DNA of 64,000 nt from Mycobacterium sp. 236(2023) (GCF_029623955.1 NZ_JARSBP010000001.1:248001-312000); one strand, 5' to 3'; positions 43,352 to 52,233 are shown, numbered from the stretch's first letter. The notes: generated by a model not told the origin, from the letters alone. Translations and numbers: made by a program.

Positions 43352-44572
43352 TCAGGGAGTAAGCCAGTCGCGGATCTTGGCGTAGATCTCGGGGTGGTTG
43401 AGCAAGTCGAAATGGTGAAACCCGGTCAGCGTCAGACCTGCGTCGTCGGCGAACGGCAGACGCCTGCGACGACCGCGGCCGGCTGCGCTCGACGGGCGGA
43501 CGAGGTGGTCGCCGAGCAGTATCCCGACGGCCGCCGGGGCCGCGGAGGTCGCGACGAAGTGGTAGTCGGCGCCGGGAAGGAAGGGCACCTCGGAGCAGCG
43601 GTCCCGCAGGAATTCGTCGGGATCGGTCGCGTCCCAGTCGCTGTCGAGCAACGCCCCGTAGCGCAAGTCCTTGATGCCGTCGCTGCGGAGATTCAGCAGC
43701 TCGGCCACAGCGCGACTCTCGCCGAACTTCGCCATGACCCAGGCCGCCGCATTCACCCCCCGTTCCAGATCGGCTCCCAGGTGTGGAGATCCGAGGCAGA
43801 CGACCTGGCGTGTGGTCCTGGTCCAGCGGCGATTCTGCTCGTGTCCGTAGTGGCAGGCGCTCCGCACCACCAGGCCGCCCATCGAATGACCCACCAACGC
43901 GATGCGGCGCACCGGCACAGGCCACACTTCGAGCAGGCGGGTCAGGATCGCGTCGAGATCACGGCCATTGGTCGAGATGTGACGGCCCGTGTTGTACCGG
44001 ATATCGATGGGTGTGAATCCGAGATCCTCGGACAGACGCTCGCCGTAGGGCCTGGGGTCGACGTCCGCGGTGATGCGGGGCGGACGTCGCCACGAAGATT
44101 CTGTTTGGCACAGCCCGTGGACGAACACGACCAGCGCATCGGTCGGTCGAGGGTAGGCGTCGGTGATCCCATCCGGCGTGAGCGGCACCGGCCGTCCGGC
44201 AACGCGTAGCGCCATCGGCGTGGCAAGAGCACTGTCACGCTCGGCAAGTTCGTCACCGTAGATGCCGGCCAGCGCCGCGATGGCTTCCGCTACGCCAGGT
44301 CGTTCATCCAGCGCGGGGTCGTCGTCGAACGCCAGACCGGAAGCCGCCCAGGTACACAGCGCAGGAGGAATGCGATGCCCGGCGGAGTCGAGGACGTCAT
44401 AGACGGTGCCCGCGATCGTGTCGTGGACGATCTCGACAGGGCGCGAGGCCGGGCCGATCGACGTGAAGACCCGACGCGCGATGCCGCGATGCGTGCCGCG
44501 CACGAGCGAGTTGAGGACGGACAGGCCCTCGGCTGCGACGTCTCCAAGCGCCTGCATATCGGCTGTCCGCAT
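43352..44572 (-). CDS. Alpha/beta-hydrolase, lipase/PGAP1-like
   Basis: 406 residues. The core has the oxyanion-side VVFVHGLCQ near 145-153, nucleophile elbow GHSMGG near 228, and a C-terminal His-rich stretch (GFHHFDLLNHPEIY) that should carry the catalytic His. An N-terminal helical domain of about 130 residues precedes it, and no signal peptide is seen, so it is intracellular or peripheral. It may hydrolyse triacylglycerol, a lipid ester or a bound acyl group. A GAAC-N4-GTTC element lies 20 bp upstream of the start. Confidence 0.88.
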   Translation of the reverse strand: MRTADMQALGDVAAEGLSVLNSLVRGTHRGIARRVFTSIGPASRPVEIVHDTIAGTVYDVLDSAGHRIPPALCTWAASGLAFDDDPALDERPGVAEAIAALAGIYGDELAERDSALATPMALRVAGRPVPLTPDGITDAYPRPTDALVVFVHGLCQTESSWRRPPRITADVDPRPYGERLSEDLGFTPIDIRYNTGRHISTNGRDLDAILTRLLEVWPVPVRRIALVGHSMGGLVVRSACHYGHEQNRRWTRTTRQVVCLGSPHLGADLERGVNAAAWVMAKFGESRAVAELLNLRSDGIKDLRYGALLDSDWDATDPDEFLRDRCSEVPFLPGADYHFVATSAAPAAVGILLGDHLVRPSSAAGRGRRRRLPFADDAGLTLTGFHHFDLLNHPEIYAKIRDWLTP

Positions 44573-44592
44573 CGCGTACTCCAGGATTGAGT

Positions 44593-44604
44593 GAACAAGT
44601 GTTC
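44593..44604. promoter_or_regulatory. GAAC-N4-GTTC palindrome, SOS-box-like
   Basis: GAACAAGTGTTC is a perfect 5-2-5 palindrome and fits the GAAC-N4-GTTC core of mycobacterial LexA boxes, but the outer C/G positions do not match. It lies upstream of the lipase-like start (44572) and downstream of the MFS stop (44651). It could also be a TetR-type operator. Confidence 0.3.
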
Positions 44605-44650
44605 TCTGGAATATAGCCCGGATGCGGCATCCTCAATCGCCCCATTCCCG

Positions 44651-46006
44651 TCAGGCGGGCGCTGCCTCGACCGAGTTGGTGTCGGCGTCGCCCCGGATCA
44701 ACGCATCCACCTCGGCGCGCTGCTTCGGGCCCCACGTCTCCTTGGTCGCCATCACGCCGGCCAGTCCGATGAACCCGACGGTGACGTAGAACAGTGCCGG
44801 TCCTATCCAGCCGAACTTGTCCGCGAGTAACACGGCGAGGAATGGTGCAAAGCCCGCGATGGATGCGGCGACCTGATAGCCGATGGACGCTCCCGAAGTC
44901 CGGGTGCTGGTGTTGAACAGCTCCGCGAACCATGCACCCTGGGTGCCGGTGAGCACCGCGTGGATGAAGCCGATGCCGATGATGAACAACAGCACGATCA
45001 GGAACGGCTCGCCGGTATTCGCCATCAGGTACATCGGTATGCCGAAGGCGATCGCCATGAGACAGCCGGCCAGGTATACCCGTCGACGACCGATTCTGTC
45101 GGTGAGACGGCCCGCGTAAAGTGTTGTGCCGACGGCGATGACGCTGGCGATGACGACGCCGGTGATGGCGATGGTGCGAGCGTCTTCGTTCTGCTTCGTG
45201 ATGTATGACAGCAGATAGGTGGCGGTCAGGTAGTACGCGCAGGACTCGACCACGCGAAGTGCGATGACGCGCAAGATGTTTCGCCAGTCGCGGCGCAGGG
45301 TGGTCAGGAACGGGTTCTTCACGACGTTGCCCGCGGCTTTGACCTGTTCGAACTCCGGAGACTCGGTGACCCGCAGACGCACATACAAGCCGACGATGAT
45401 GAGCAGGGCGCTGGCCAGGAACGGGACACGCCACGCCCAGTCGCTGTCGAGCGACACCGAGGCCAGGAAAGCGATGTTGGCCAACGCGATTCCGAGCGGA
45501 TTGCCGGCCTGTGGAATGGCGGCGAACCGTCCTCGCTGACGCCACGGTGCATGCTCGAACGCCATCAGGACGGCACCGCCCCATTCGGCGCCGAACGCGA
45601 GACCTTGGATGACGCGGATCGTCACCAACAGGATCGGGGCGAGGATGCCGACTTGCGCGTATGTCGGCAGACAGCCGATCAGCACGGTAGCGATACCCAT
45701 CATGAGCAGAGCGCCGACGAGTACCGGTTTGCGGCCGTATCGGTCGGCGAGGTAGCCACCGATGCTGCCGCCGATCGGGCGCATCAGGAAGCCGACGCCG
45801 AGTGTGGCGAAAGACAACAGGGTCCCGGTCGTGGGGTCGGACTCAGGGAAGAAGACATCGCCGAAGTAAAGCGCCGACGCCGTCCCGTAGGCGACGAAGT
45901 CGTAGTTCTCCACGCAGGTCCCGGCAGCAGAGCCGAGTGCGGTCTTGAGCTTTCCTGGTGACCCGTGTTCGGCTTGCCTGCGACGATCGTCCATAGCGGT
46001 GGTCAT
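44651..46006 (-). CDS. MFS transporter, metabolite:H+ symporter (MHS) type
   Basis: 451 residues, about 12 transmembrane helices. Motif A (GYLADRYGRKPVLVGALLM) lies after helix 2 and the sugar-porter-like loop after helix 8 (YAGRLTDRIGRRRVYL). The N-terminus (GSAAGTCVENYDFVAYGTAS) is typical of MHS proteins that import sugar acids, shikimate or betaine-like compounds. It is the last gene of a four-gene operon, overlapping the isomerase stop by 4 nt, and so presumably brings in the substrate that the kinase and isomerase process. Confidence 0.91.
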   Translation of the reverse strand: MTTAMDDRRRQAEHGSPGKLKTALGSAAGTCVENYDFVAYGTASALYFGDVFFPESDPTTGTLLSFATLGVGFLMRPIGGSIGGYLADRYGRKPVLVGALLMMGIATVLIGCLPTYAQVGILAPILLVTIRVIQGLAFGAEWGGAVLMAFEHAPWRQRGRFAAIPQAGNPLGIALANIAFLASVSLDSDWAWRVPFLASALLIIVGLYVRLRVTESPEFEQVKAAGNVVKNPFLTTLRRDWRNILRVIALRVVESCAYYLTATYLLSYITKQNEDARTIAITGVVIASVIAVGTTLYAGRLTDRIGRRRVYLAGCLMAIAFGIPMYLMANTGEPFLIVLLFIIGIGFIHAVLTGTQGAWFAELFNTSTRTSGASIGYQVAASIAGFAPFLAVLLADKFGWIGPALFYVTVGFIGLAGVMATKETWGPKQRAEVDALIRGDADTNSVEAAPA

Positions 46007-46491
46007 TGCGTTATCTCCTTTGATAATTCGCCAGACAGCCGTCTTGCGGCATTGCGTTCGAGCTCGTGCAACTTGCGGACTCGGCGGACGGTGTCCTCGT
46101 CGTCGTCGAAGCGGGCGCCGAGGAACGACTCGATGACCTCACCCGCAGTCGCCCGGCCGATCACCCACGCGCCCATCGCGAGCGCGTTGGCGTCGTCGTG
46201 CTCGACCGCCTGGTGCGCCGAATAGACATCATGGGCGAGAGCGCACCTGATGCCGGGAATCTTGTTGGCCGCCATGACGGCGCCCTGCCCGGTCCCGCAC
46301 ACCAGCACGGCCCGGTCGACGTCACCCTTGAGCACCGGCTCGCACGTGTCCCACGTGACATCGGGGAAATCGACGGGCTTGTCGTCCTGGGCTCCAGTGT
46401 CGATCACCTCGTGTCCAAGGTCTTCGAGAACCGCGCGGACGTGCGCCTTCAGCGAGTAACCTGCGTGGTCGTTTCCGAGTGCGATCCTCAT
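46003..46491 (-). CDS. RpiB/LacAB-family sugar-phosphate isomerase
   Basis: 162 residues from the ATG at 46491 (4-nt overlap with the kinase). RpiB hallmarks: MRIALGNDHAGYSLK at the start, VLVCGTGQGAVMAANKIPGIRCAL with the catalytic Cys (CGTG), and HDDANALAMGAWVIG. E. coli-type RpiB and erythrulose-phosphate isomerases share these residues, so the substrate may be a pentose or tetrose phosphate. With the ribokinase it would convert an imported sugar through phosphorylation then isomerisation. Confidence 0.9.
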   Translation of the reverse strand: MRIALGNDHAGYSLKAHVRAVLEDLGHEVIDTGAQDDKPVDFPDVTWDTCEPVLKGDVDRAVLVCGTGQGAVMAANKIPGIRCALAHDVYSAHQAVEHDDANALAMGAWVIGRATAGEVIESFLGARFDDDEDTVRRVRKLHELERNAARRLSGELSKEITQ

Positions 46492-47405
46492 CGCCGTTCC
46501 TCTCGTAGCGTTGTGCTGCAAGCAAGTTCATGGTCGTAGGGGATGGAGGCGATGGCTCCCTGACGGGTCACCGCGACACCTGCAGCCATCACCGCGACGT
46601 CGACTGCGTCGAGCAGGTCGGTGGGTCGAAGTGTGAGCCGTGCCGCGAGATAGCCGATGAACGTGTCGCCTGCGGCGGTGGTGTCAACAGCGTCCACATC
46701 TCGGGCCGCGACATGTTCGACACCGCCTCCGCGGCGGGTGACGTCGACACCGTCGGCGCCGAGAGTGCAGATGACGGTGCAATTGGATTGTCGGGCAAGC
46801 GAAGTGATGTCGTCGCCTAGATGATCGAGCTCGTGCTCGTTGACGACGAGGATGTCGACGTCGTCGAACAGGCTGCTCGCGTCCTCGGGCGCGGGTGTGG
46901 GGTTCATGATCACCGTGGCACCTGCGTGGGCCGCGACCCGGGCTGCGTGGCGAACCAAGAACTCGGGCGTCTCGAGTTGGAGCAGCAGCAGGTCGCCGGA
47001 ACCGATGGCGCTCAATCCCTCGTCGATGTCGGTGTCGTTCAGGCAGTCGTTGGCGCCGGCGACGACCACGATGGTGTTCTCGCCCTCACCGTCGACTGTG
47101 ATGAGCGCGCGGCCTGTCGCCACATCGGGGACGAGGCGGACGCGCCGCGCATCGATGTCCTGTTCGGCGAGTGCGCGCTGGAGCAGTCGGCCGTCGACGT
47201 CGTCACCGACGGTCCCGATGATCGTCGTCGGTGCGCCTGCCCGCGCCGCCGCGACAGCCTGGTTGGCGCCCTTACCTCCCGCGGTGATCGCCGCGCCGGT
47301 GGCCAGAACCGTTTCGCCTGCGGCGGGCAAACGTTTGACGTGGACCCGGTGGTCGGCGTTGAGGCTGCCGACGACGAACACCCGCGATGGGCGTGACTCC
47401 GTCAC
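46488..47405 (-). CDS. rbsK: Ribokinase-family (PfkB) sugar kinase
   Basis: 305 residues from a GTG at 47405, which overlaps the LacI stop by 4 nt (GTGA). PfkB motif 1 is GGKGANQAVAAARAG and motif 2 DTTAAGDTFIGYLAARL, with the catalytic Asp in the latter. The N-terminal VVGSLNADHRVHVKRLP is typical of ribokinases. It phosphorylates ribose, deoxyribose or a related sugar. Together with the isomerase and the MHS transporter it forms a small uptake-and-activation operon. Confidence 0.91.
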   Translation of the reverse strand: MTESRPSRVFVVGSLNADHRVHVKRLPAAGETVLATGAAITAGGKGANQAVAAARAGAPTTIIGTVGDDVDGRLLQRALAEQDIDARRVRLVPDVATGRALITVDGEGENTIVVVAGANDCLNDTDIDEGLSAIGSGDLLLLQLETPEFLVRHAARVAAHAGATVIMNPTPAPEDASSLFDDVDILVVNEHELDHLGDDITSLARQSNCTVICTLGADGVDVTRRGGGVEHVAARDVDAVDTTAAGDTFIGYLAARLTLRPTDLLDAVDVAVMAAGVAVTRQGAIASIPYDHELACSTTLREERR

Positions 47406-48406
47406 GGTGCCACCCCCGTCGAGCGGTCGATGAACCTCGTTGGGAGCACTACTGATTCGGGCTCGTCGCCGTTGATGACGCCCAACAGCAGTTCGACGGC
47501 ACACCTCCCGACCGCGGCCGCGTCCTGCGCGATGACCGAGATGGGCGGATCGAAGTGGGCGAGCCACTCGATGTCGTCGAAGGCGATCACCTCGACGTCG
47601 GCACCGAGAGTCAAACCGTGCGCCCTGACTGCGGCGAGTGCGCCGAGGGCCATCAGGTTGTCCGCGGCGATGATGGCGGTCGGACGGTTCGGCATCGACA
47701 ACAACTGATCTGCGGCACGCACCCCGCTCTCCTCTTGGAAGTCGCCGAAGGTGATCAGGGATACATCGGGTGTGAGGGCGTGCCTGGGGAGCGCTTCGAC
47801 GAAGTCGTCATAGCGTTGGCGACCTGTCGAGATCGACTGGGGTCCACCGATGTAGCCGATCCTGGAGTGACCCGCGGCGACCAGATGCCGGACCGCTTCG
47901 TCGAGTCCGATGCGGCTGTCGGTGGTCACGCTCGGCACGTCGATACCGTCGACGATGCGGTCGACGAAGACGACGGGCATCTGACTGTCGATGAGTGCGT
48001 CGAGGCTGCCCGAGCCACGGCCTTGCGGCGCCAGCACGACGCCGTCGACGCGCTGGCTGAGGAACGTCTCGAGGTAGCGGTCCTGCTGTTCGACGTTCTC
48101 GTTGGCGTTGCCCAGCAGCGTGACGTAATCGGCCCCGAGTGCGGCCTGCTCCGCGGCGTGCGCGACGTCGGCGAAGAACGGGTTGCGGACGTCCGAGAGC
48201 AGGAGCCCGACCGCGTGGGTGCGGGTGAGCCGCAGAGAGCGCGCCTGAGCGTTGGGCCGATAACCCAGCGCGCTGACGGCCTGCGTGACGCGCTCCCGGG
48301 CCTGCGGCGAGGTGGCCGGATGTCCCGAGAGAACCCGCGACGCCGTGCCGAGGGACACCCCCGCGTGCGCGGCGACGTCCCGGATGGTGACTCCCCGACC
48401 AGCCAA
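47402..48406 (-). CDS. LacI-family repressor of the sugar operon
   Basis: 334 residues from a TTG at 48406, chosen because AGGAG (48412-48416, plus-strand CTCCT) is 5 nt upstream and the protein then starts LAGRGVTIRDVAAHAGVS like other LacI members; an ATG at 48439 would lie inside the operator. HTH of about residues 5-25, then a periplasmic-binding-like sugar domain. First gene of the operon: it represses itself and the kinase, isomerase and transporter genes. Confidence 0.9.
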   Translation of the reverse strand: MAGRGVTIRDVAAHAGVSLGTASRVLSGHPATSPQARERVTQAVSALGYRPNAQARSLRLTRTHAVGLLLSDVRNPFFADVAHAAEQAALGADYVTLLGNANENVEQQDRYLETFLSQRVDGVVLAPQGRGSGSLDALIDSQMPVVFVDRIVDGIDVPSVTTDSRIGLDEAVRHLVAAGHSRIGYIGGPQSISTGRQRYDDFVEALPRHALTPDVSLITFGDFQEESGVRAADQLLSMPNRPTAIIAADNLMALGALAAVRAHGLTLGADVEVIAFDDIEWLAHFDPPISVIAQDAAAVGRCAVELLLGVINGDEPESVVLPTRFIDRSTGVAP

Positions 48407-48424
48407 TGCCGCTCCTAACTCGTA

Positions 48425-48452
48425 TGGGAACGTTTCCATGGGAACGTTTCCA
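48425..48452. promoter_or_regulatory. Two adjoining copies of a LacI-type operator
   Basis: TGGGAACGTTTCCA occurs at 48425-48438 and again, directly adjoining, at 48439-48452. Each is a near-palindrome around AACGTT, the core of LacI/GalR-family operators. They sit 19-46 bp upstream of the TTG start, where they would cover the promoter. Direct tandem duplication of the operator is visible in the sequence. Confidence 0.8.
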
Positions 48453-48611
48453 CGTAATCTAGGTCACAGTGTGAGGAAGAGTCAACCGTCCGGGAGGGTG
48501 GGGTGCTGATCCGTCGCATTCAGGCGCTGGGCGGGCAGGGTCGTTGAGGTGTGCACCGGGGGTTCACCGTGCGGACACCGGGACGCCCCGTGCGGTGGCA
48601 AAGCTGGGTCG

Positions 48612-50186
48612 GTGATACACCTCCCTCGCCGGTCGCTGCTCCGCGCGGCGCTGCTGGTCCCCGCGGGCGCAGCACTGACCGCATGCGGTTCCTCGAACAG
48701 TCCCGCGGCGCCGTCGTCTCCCCCTCTCGTGCGGGCGCGTCCCCAGCTGACCCACGGGGTCGCCGCGGGTGACGCCCGGCCCGACGGCGCCTTGGTGTGG
48801 GCGCGGTCGGACGGCCCGGCGACGATGATCGTCGAGACGGCGGCGACCGAGGAATTCGCGAATCCGCGCGAGATCCGTGGTCCGCTGCCCACCCCGGACA
48901 GCGACGGGACCGGACGGATCCGGCTCACCGGCCTCGAACCCGGCCAGCAGGTGCACTACCGGGTGACGCTCGAGGGTGACGACGGAGCCCGCGGTGAATC
49001 GATGACCGGGGTCTTCACCACTGCGCCGGTGGCGCCGTCGAACATCCGGTTCGTGTGGTCGGGTGACGTCGTCGGTCAGGGCTGGGGCATCAACGCCGAC
49101 ACCGGTGGCATGACGGTGTGGAAGACGATGGCCGACCGGCAGCCCGACTTCTTCATCCACTCCGGCGACGCGATCTACGCCGACAACCCGGTCGAGGCCA
49201 CCCAGGAACAGAACGACGGGAAGGTCTACCGCAACGTGACCGCGCCGGCCAAGGAGCAGGTGGCCCAGACGCTGGAGGCGTTCCGCGGCAACTACGCCTA
49301 CAACCTGACCGACGTGAACTATCGGCAGTTCAATGCCGCCGTCACCCAATTCGTGCAGTGGGACGACCACGAGGTCATCAACAACTGGTTCCCGGGTGAG
49401 AACCTTCGCGCTCAACAGCGGAAGGGATACTCGGAGCCGGACATGGATGCGCTGGCGCAGTTCGGATATCAGGCGTGGAGCGAATGGCAACCCATCGATG
49501 TCCGCGAGTCCGTCGACGGCCGGGTGTACCGCAAGATCGCCTACGGTCCGCTGCTCGACGTGTTCGTCCTGGACATGCGCAGCTACAAGGGTGCCAACAC
49601 CGACGCCTGGTCGGCGACCGGCAACGGAATCCTCGGGCCCGAGCAGTCCCGGTGGTTGATCGATTCGTTGCGAGCGTCCACAGCGACGTGGAAGGTCGTC
49701 GCCAACGATCTGCCGATCGGCATCGTCGTCCCCGACTCCAACACCAGCCCGGAGACCGGACCGAAGGCGATGGAGGCTGTCGCGCAGGGGGATCCGGGTC
49801 AGCCGCTGGGGCGGGAAGCCGAGATCGGCCGCATCCTGGGCGCGGTGCGCGATGTCCGCAACGTCGTCTTCGTGACAGCCGACGTGCACTACACCGCCGC
49901 GATCTCCTACGACCCCGGCCGGGCTGCGTTCGCAGATTTCAGCCCGTTCTGGGAGTTCGTGTCCGGGCCGTTGAACGCGGGTGCGTTCCCGGAGAGTCCG
50001 GTGGACGGAACCTTTGGTGCCCGTTACGAATTCGTGCACGCTCCGACGGAACCGGACACATCGCCCGCGCAGGGGTTCCAGCACTTCGGGGAAGTGACGA
50101 TCGACAAGGACTCGCGGGTGCTGACCGTCAACCTGTGCGACAGCACCGGCGCGGTGCTGTGGTCGAAGGCGTTGCCGCCGGGTTAG
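48612..50186 (+). CDS. phoD: PhoD-like alkaline phosphatase, Tat lipoprotein
   Basis: 524 residues from a GTG at 48612, the last start before the signal. RRSLLRAALL followed by ALTAC gives a Tat-type lipoprotein signal. A PhoD N-terminal Ig-like domain (about 45-140: VAAGDARPDGALVWAR, LEPGQQVHYRVTL) precedes a metallophosphatase with VWSGD, HSGDAIYAD, QWDDHE and TADVHYTA. PhoD enzymes release phosphate from phosphodiesters outside the cell with Ca/Fe. The neighbourhood shows no Pho box I can recognise. Confidence 0.9.
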   Translation: MIHLPRRSLLRAALLVPAGAALTACGSSNSPAAPSSPPLVRARPQLTHGVAAGDARPDGALVWARSDGPATMIVETAATEEFANPREIRGPLPTPDSDGTGRIRLTGLEPGQQVHYRVTLEGDDGARGESMTGVFTTAPVAPSNIRFVWSGDVVGQGWGINADTGGMTVWKTMADRQPDFFIHSGDAIYADNPVEATQEQNDGKVYRNVTAPAKEQVAQTLEAFRGNYAYNLTDVNYRQFNAAVTQFVQWDDHEVINNWFPGENLRAQQRKGYSEPDMDALAQFGYQAWSEWQPIDVRESVDGRVYRKIAYGPLLDVFVLDMRSYKGANTDAWSATGNGILGPEQSRWLIDSLRASTATWKVVANDLPIGIVVPDSNTSPETGPKAMEAVAQGDPGQPLGREAEIGRILGAVRDVRNVVFVTADVHYTAAISYDPGRAAFADFSPFWEFVSGPLNAGAFPESPVDGTFGARYEFVHAPTEPDTSPAQGFQHFGEVTIDKDSRVLTVNLCDSTGAVLWSKALPPG

Positions 50187-50285
50187 GGGTCGCGCAGGTG
50201 CTCGCCTACGCCGAGAGTGCGGTGAGGGCGAGATTTCGCGGCGTTTCCCACCCTGAGCGCACGCTCGGCGGGATTTCGTTCGTGG

Positions 50286-50356
50286 AGCCGATGACGGGAA
50301 TCGAACCCGCGTATTCAGCTTGGGAAGCTGATGTTCTGCCATTGAACTACATCGGC
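50286..50356 (-). tRNA. glyU: tRNA-Gly (CCC anticodon)
   Basis: On the minus strand the sequence folds as a full cloverleaf: 7-bp acceptor GCCGATG with CATCGGC, D-arm GTTC/GAAC, anticodon stem TCAGC/GCTGA with loop TTCCCAA (anticodon CCC), and T-arm with loop TTCGATT closed by GCGGG/CCCGT. No CCA is encoded. A Gly tRNA also lies near dcd in M. tuberculosis. Confidence 0.95.
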
Positions 50357-50494
50357 GGTGTGGCTTGTGAGACTAGCAGGACCTGTGACGACGCCGTAGC
50401 GAGAGCCGCCGGACGTAGCCCACTTTTTTGCCGCGCCGTCAGCTAACCTTTGCTGCAATTAGCTTCCCAGCAAGTTCACAGGAGTCGAGTATTC

Positions 50495-51640
50495 ATGGCG
50501 CACAGCGTGTTTCATCGGTCGCTTACCGCAGGTGTCGCGCTGGCGGGAGCCGGCGCCATCGCATTCTCGACCTTGCCGGTGTTGCCCACCCATGAAGCCG
50601 CCGCAGCCCGCGCCGCGACCGCCGTCCAGCCCGTCATCGCGCCTCGCGTCGTCACCACCGAGGTCCAGTACGTCGCATTGGTCAACGCGTTGCAGACCCT
50701 CGCCGCTGGTCTGGGCGACACGGTGGGCCAGGTCTTCGCGTCCTTCTCCACCACGATTCCGGCCCTGAACAACTACATCGGCATCGGGGTCCCCGGCGCC
50801 ATGTGGGAGGACGCGGATTATCTCCGGCTGAGCCACTCGCTCTTCGGGAACATGCTGTTCGCGCCCATCGCTCCGGTGTTCGTCGGCGCGTTCACCGATG
50901 CCGTCATCGAGGTGGTGGCCCACGCTTCCGGCGATCGCGAGGACGAGGTCCGCGAGAAGCTCACCGGGTCAGTCGACTACGCCTTCGCCCGGCTCGTCGG
51001 CCCGATCATCAGCGCCATCGGCGCGACCGGCGCCGTGCATCAGGAGATCTACCGCGCGGGAACGGCCGGAAACCCGCAGGGTCAGTGGGCCGCGCTGCTG
51101 CGCGCGCCGGGCGTCATCCTCGACGCTTTCTTCAACGGTGGGTACGGCGACATCAGCACATTGCTCACCGGCGAGGTCGGTGGCGAGAGGGTCGCGGCGC
51201 CCGGTCTGTTCACGCCGTGGGGTGAATACCCGGAGGACCGCAGCGTGACCGATACCTTCCCGCCGTACACGCCGCCCGCTGAATCAGCTGCTCTCGATGA
51301 GCCCCTCGGGTCGGGAGAGACCTTCACCCTGCAGATCGCCGAGGCTGACGTAGAGACCGACGAGGCTGCCGCATCCAAGGTCTCCACCGACGAGGTTGTC
51401 GACTCGACGGAAGAGACTGCGGTGACGCCGATTTCCGAGGAGACCGAGTCCGAGGCGCCGGTCGCAGACGAGGCCGAAGCCGATGCCGCCGAAGCCGACG
51501 AGGACGACAAGCCGACCACCAAGGCGAGCCGGGCCGAGAAGGCCGCCGCGGCGGAAAAGGCCGAGAAGGCTGAGACGTCGGGCGACTCCGAGGCCAAGGA
51601 CTCCGCCGACAAGGACTCCGCAGCCGACAGCGGGGAGTGA
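50495..51640 (+). CDS. Exported mycobacterial protein with acidic tail (possibly GjpA-like)
   Basis: 381 residues from the ATG at 50495; AGGAG lies 10 nt upstream. A signal peptide ends near HEAAA-A. Residues about 45-240 are Ala/Val/Ile/Gly-rich helices (YVALVNALQTLAAGLGDTVGQVF, LFAPIAPVFVGAFTDAVIEVV, VDYAFARLVGPIISAIG), like proteins annotated as outer-membrane porin GjpA. From about 265 it becomes Glu/Ala/Asp/Lys-rich and disordered. The GjpA link is a memory of sequence style, not a proof; pore function is not shown. It ends 20 nt before dcd. Confidence 0.75.
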   Translation: MAHSVFHRSLTAGVALAGAGAIAFSTLPVLPTHEAAAARAATAVQPVIAPRVVTTEVQYVALVNALQTLAAGLGDTVGQVFASFSTTIPALNNYIGIGVPGAMWEDADYLRLSHSLFGNMLFAPIAPVFVGAFTDAVIEVVAHASGDREDEVREKLTGSVDYAFARLVGPIISAIGATGAVHQEIYRAGTAGNPQGQWAALLRAPGVILDAFFNGGYGDISTLLTGEVGGERVAAPGLFTPWGEYPEDRSVTDTFPPYTPPAESAALDEPLGSGETFTLQIAEADVETDEAAASKVSTDEVVDSTEETAVTPISEETESEAPVADEAEADAAEADEDDKPTTKASRAEKAAAAEKAEKAETSGDSEAKDSADKDSAADSGE

Positions 51641-51660
51641 GGGCGGGATAGTCTCGTCCG

Positions 51661-52233
51661 GTGCTGCTCTCCGACCGCGATATCCGGGCCGAGATCCAAA
51701 ACGGCAGGCTCGGCGTCGACCCCTTCGACGACGCGATGGTCCAGCCGTCGAGCGTCGACGTGCGCCTCGACAACCTGTTCCGGGTCTTCAACAACACCCG
51801 CTACACCCACATCGACCCCGCCGAGCGTCAGGACGACCTGACCACCCTCGTCGAACCGAAAGAGGGCGAGCCGTTCGTCTTGCACCCGGGGGAGTTCGTA
51901 CTCGGGGCGACGCTGGAACGCTGCACCCTGCCCGACGACCTCGCCGGGCGGCTGGAAGGGAAGTCGTCGCTGGGCCGGCTCGGGCTGCTCACGCACTCGA
52001 CCGCCGGGTTCATCGACCCCGGCTTCTCCGGCCACATCACGCTGGAGCTGTCGAACGTCGCGAATCTGCCGATCACGTTGTGGCCGGGCATGAAGATCGG
52101 TCAGCTCTGCCTGCTGCGCCTGACCAGTCCCGCCCAGCATCCCTATGGCAGCGACAAGGTCGGCTCGAAGTACCAGAATCAGCGCGGCCCCACACCATCG
52201 AAGTCGTATCAGAACTTCATCAAGTCCAGCTGA
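51661..52233 (+). CDS. dcd: dCTP deaminase (probably bifunctional dCTP deaminase/dUTPase)
   Basis: 190 residues from a GTG. Characteristic words: [22 protein letters not shown] and the core [13 protein letters not shown] followed by [14 protein letters not shown], with the catalytic Glu in LEGKSS and the trimer-closing loop. It converts dCTP to dUTP; the M. tuberculosis enzyme also hydrolyses dUTP to dUMP, and this protein has the same core. Its position beside the Gly tRNA, DUF7159 gene and udgA matches the M. tuberculosis Rv0321 region. Confidence 0.96.
   Translation: MLLSDRDIRAEIQNGRLGVDPFDDAMVQPSSVDVRLDNLFRVFNNTRYTHIDPAERQDDLTTLVEPKEGEPFVLHPGEFVLGATLERCTLPDDLAGRLEGKSSLGRLGLLTHSTAGFIDPGFSGHITLELSNVANLPITLWPGMKIGQLCLLRLTSPAQHPYGSDKVGSKYQNQRGPTPSKSYQNFIKSS

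Noticed and set aside
50286..50356. tRNA-Gly considered as an integration site for the accessory stretch
   Set aside because: No integrase gene and no second partial copy of the tRNA 3' end was noticed at the other side of the stretch.
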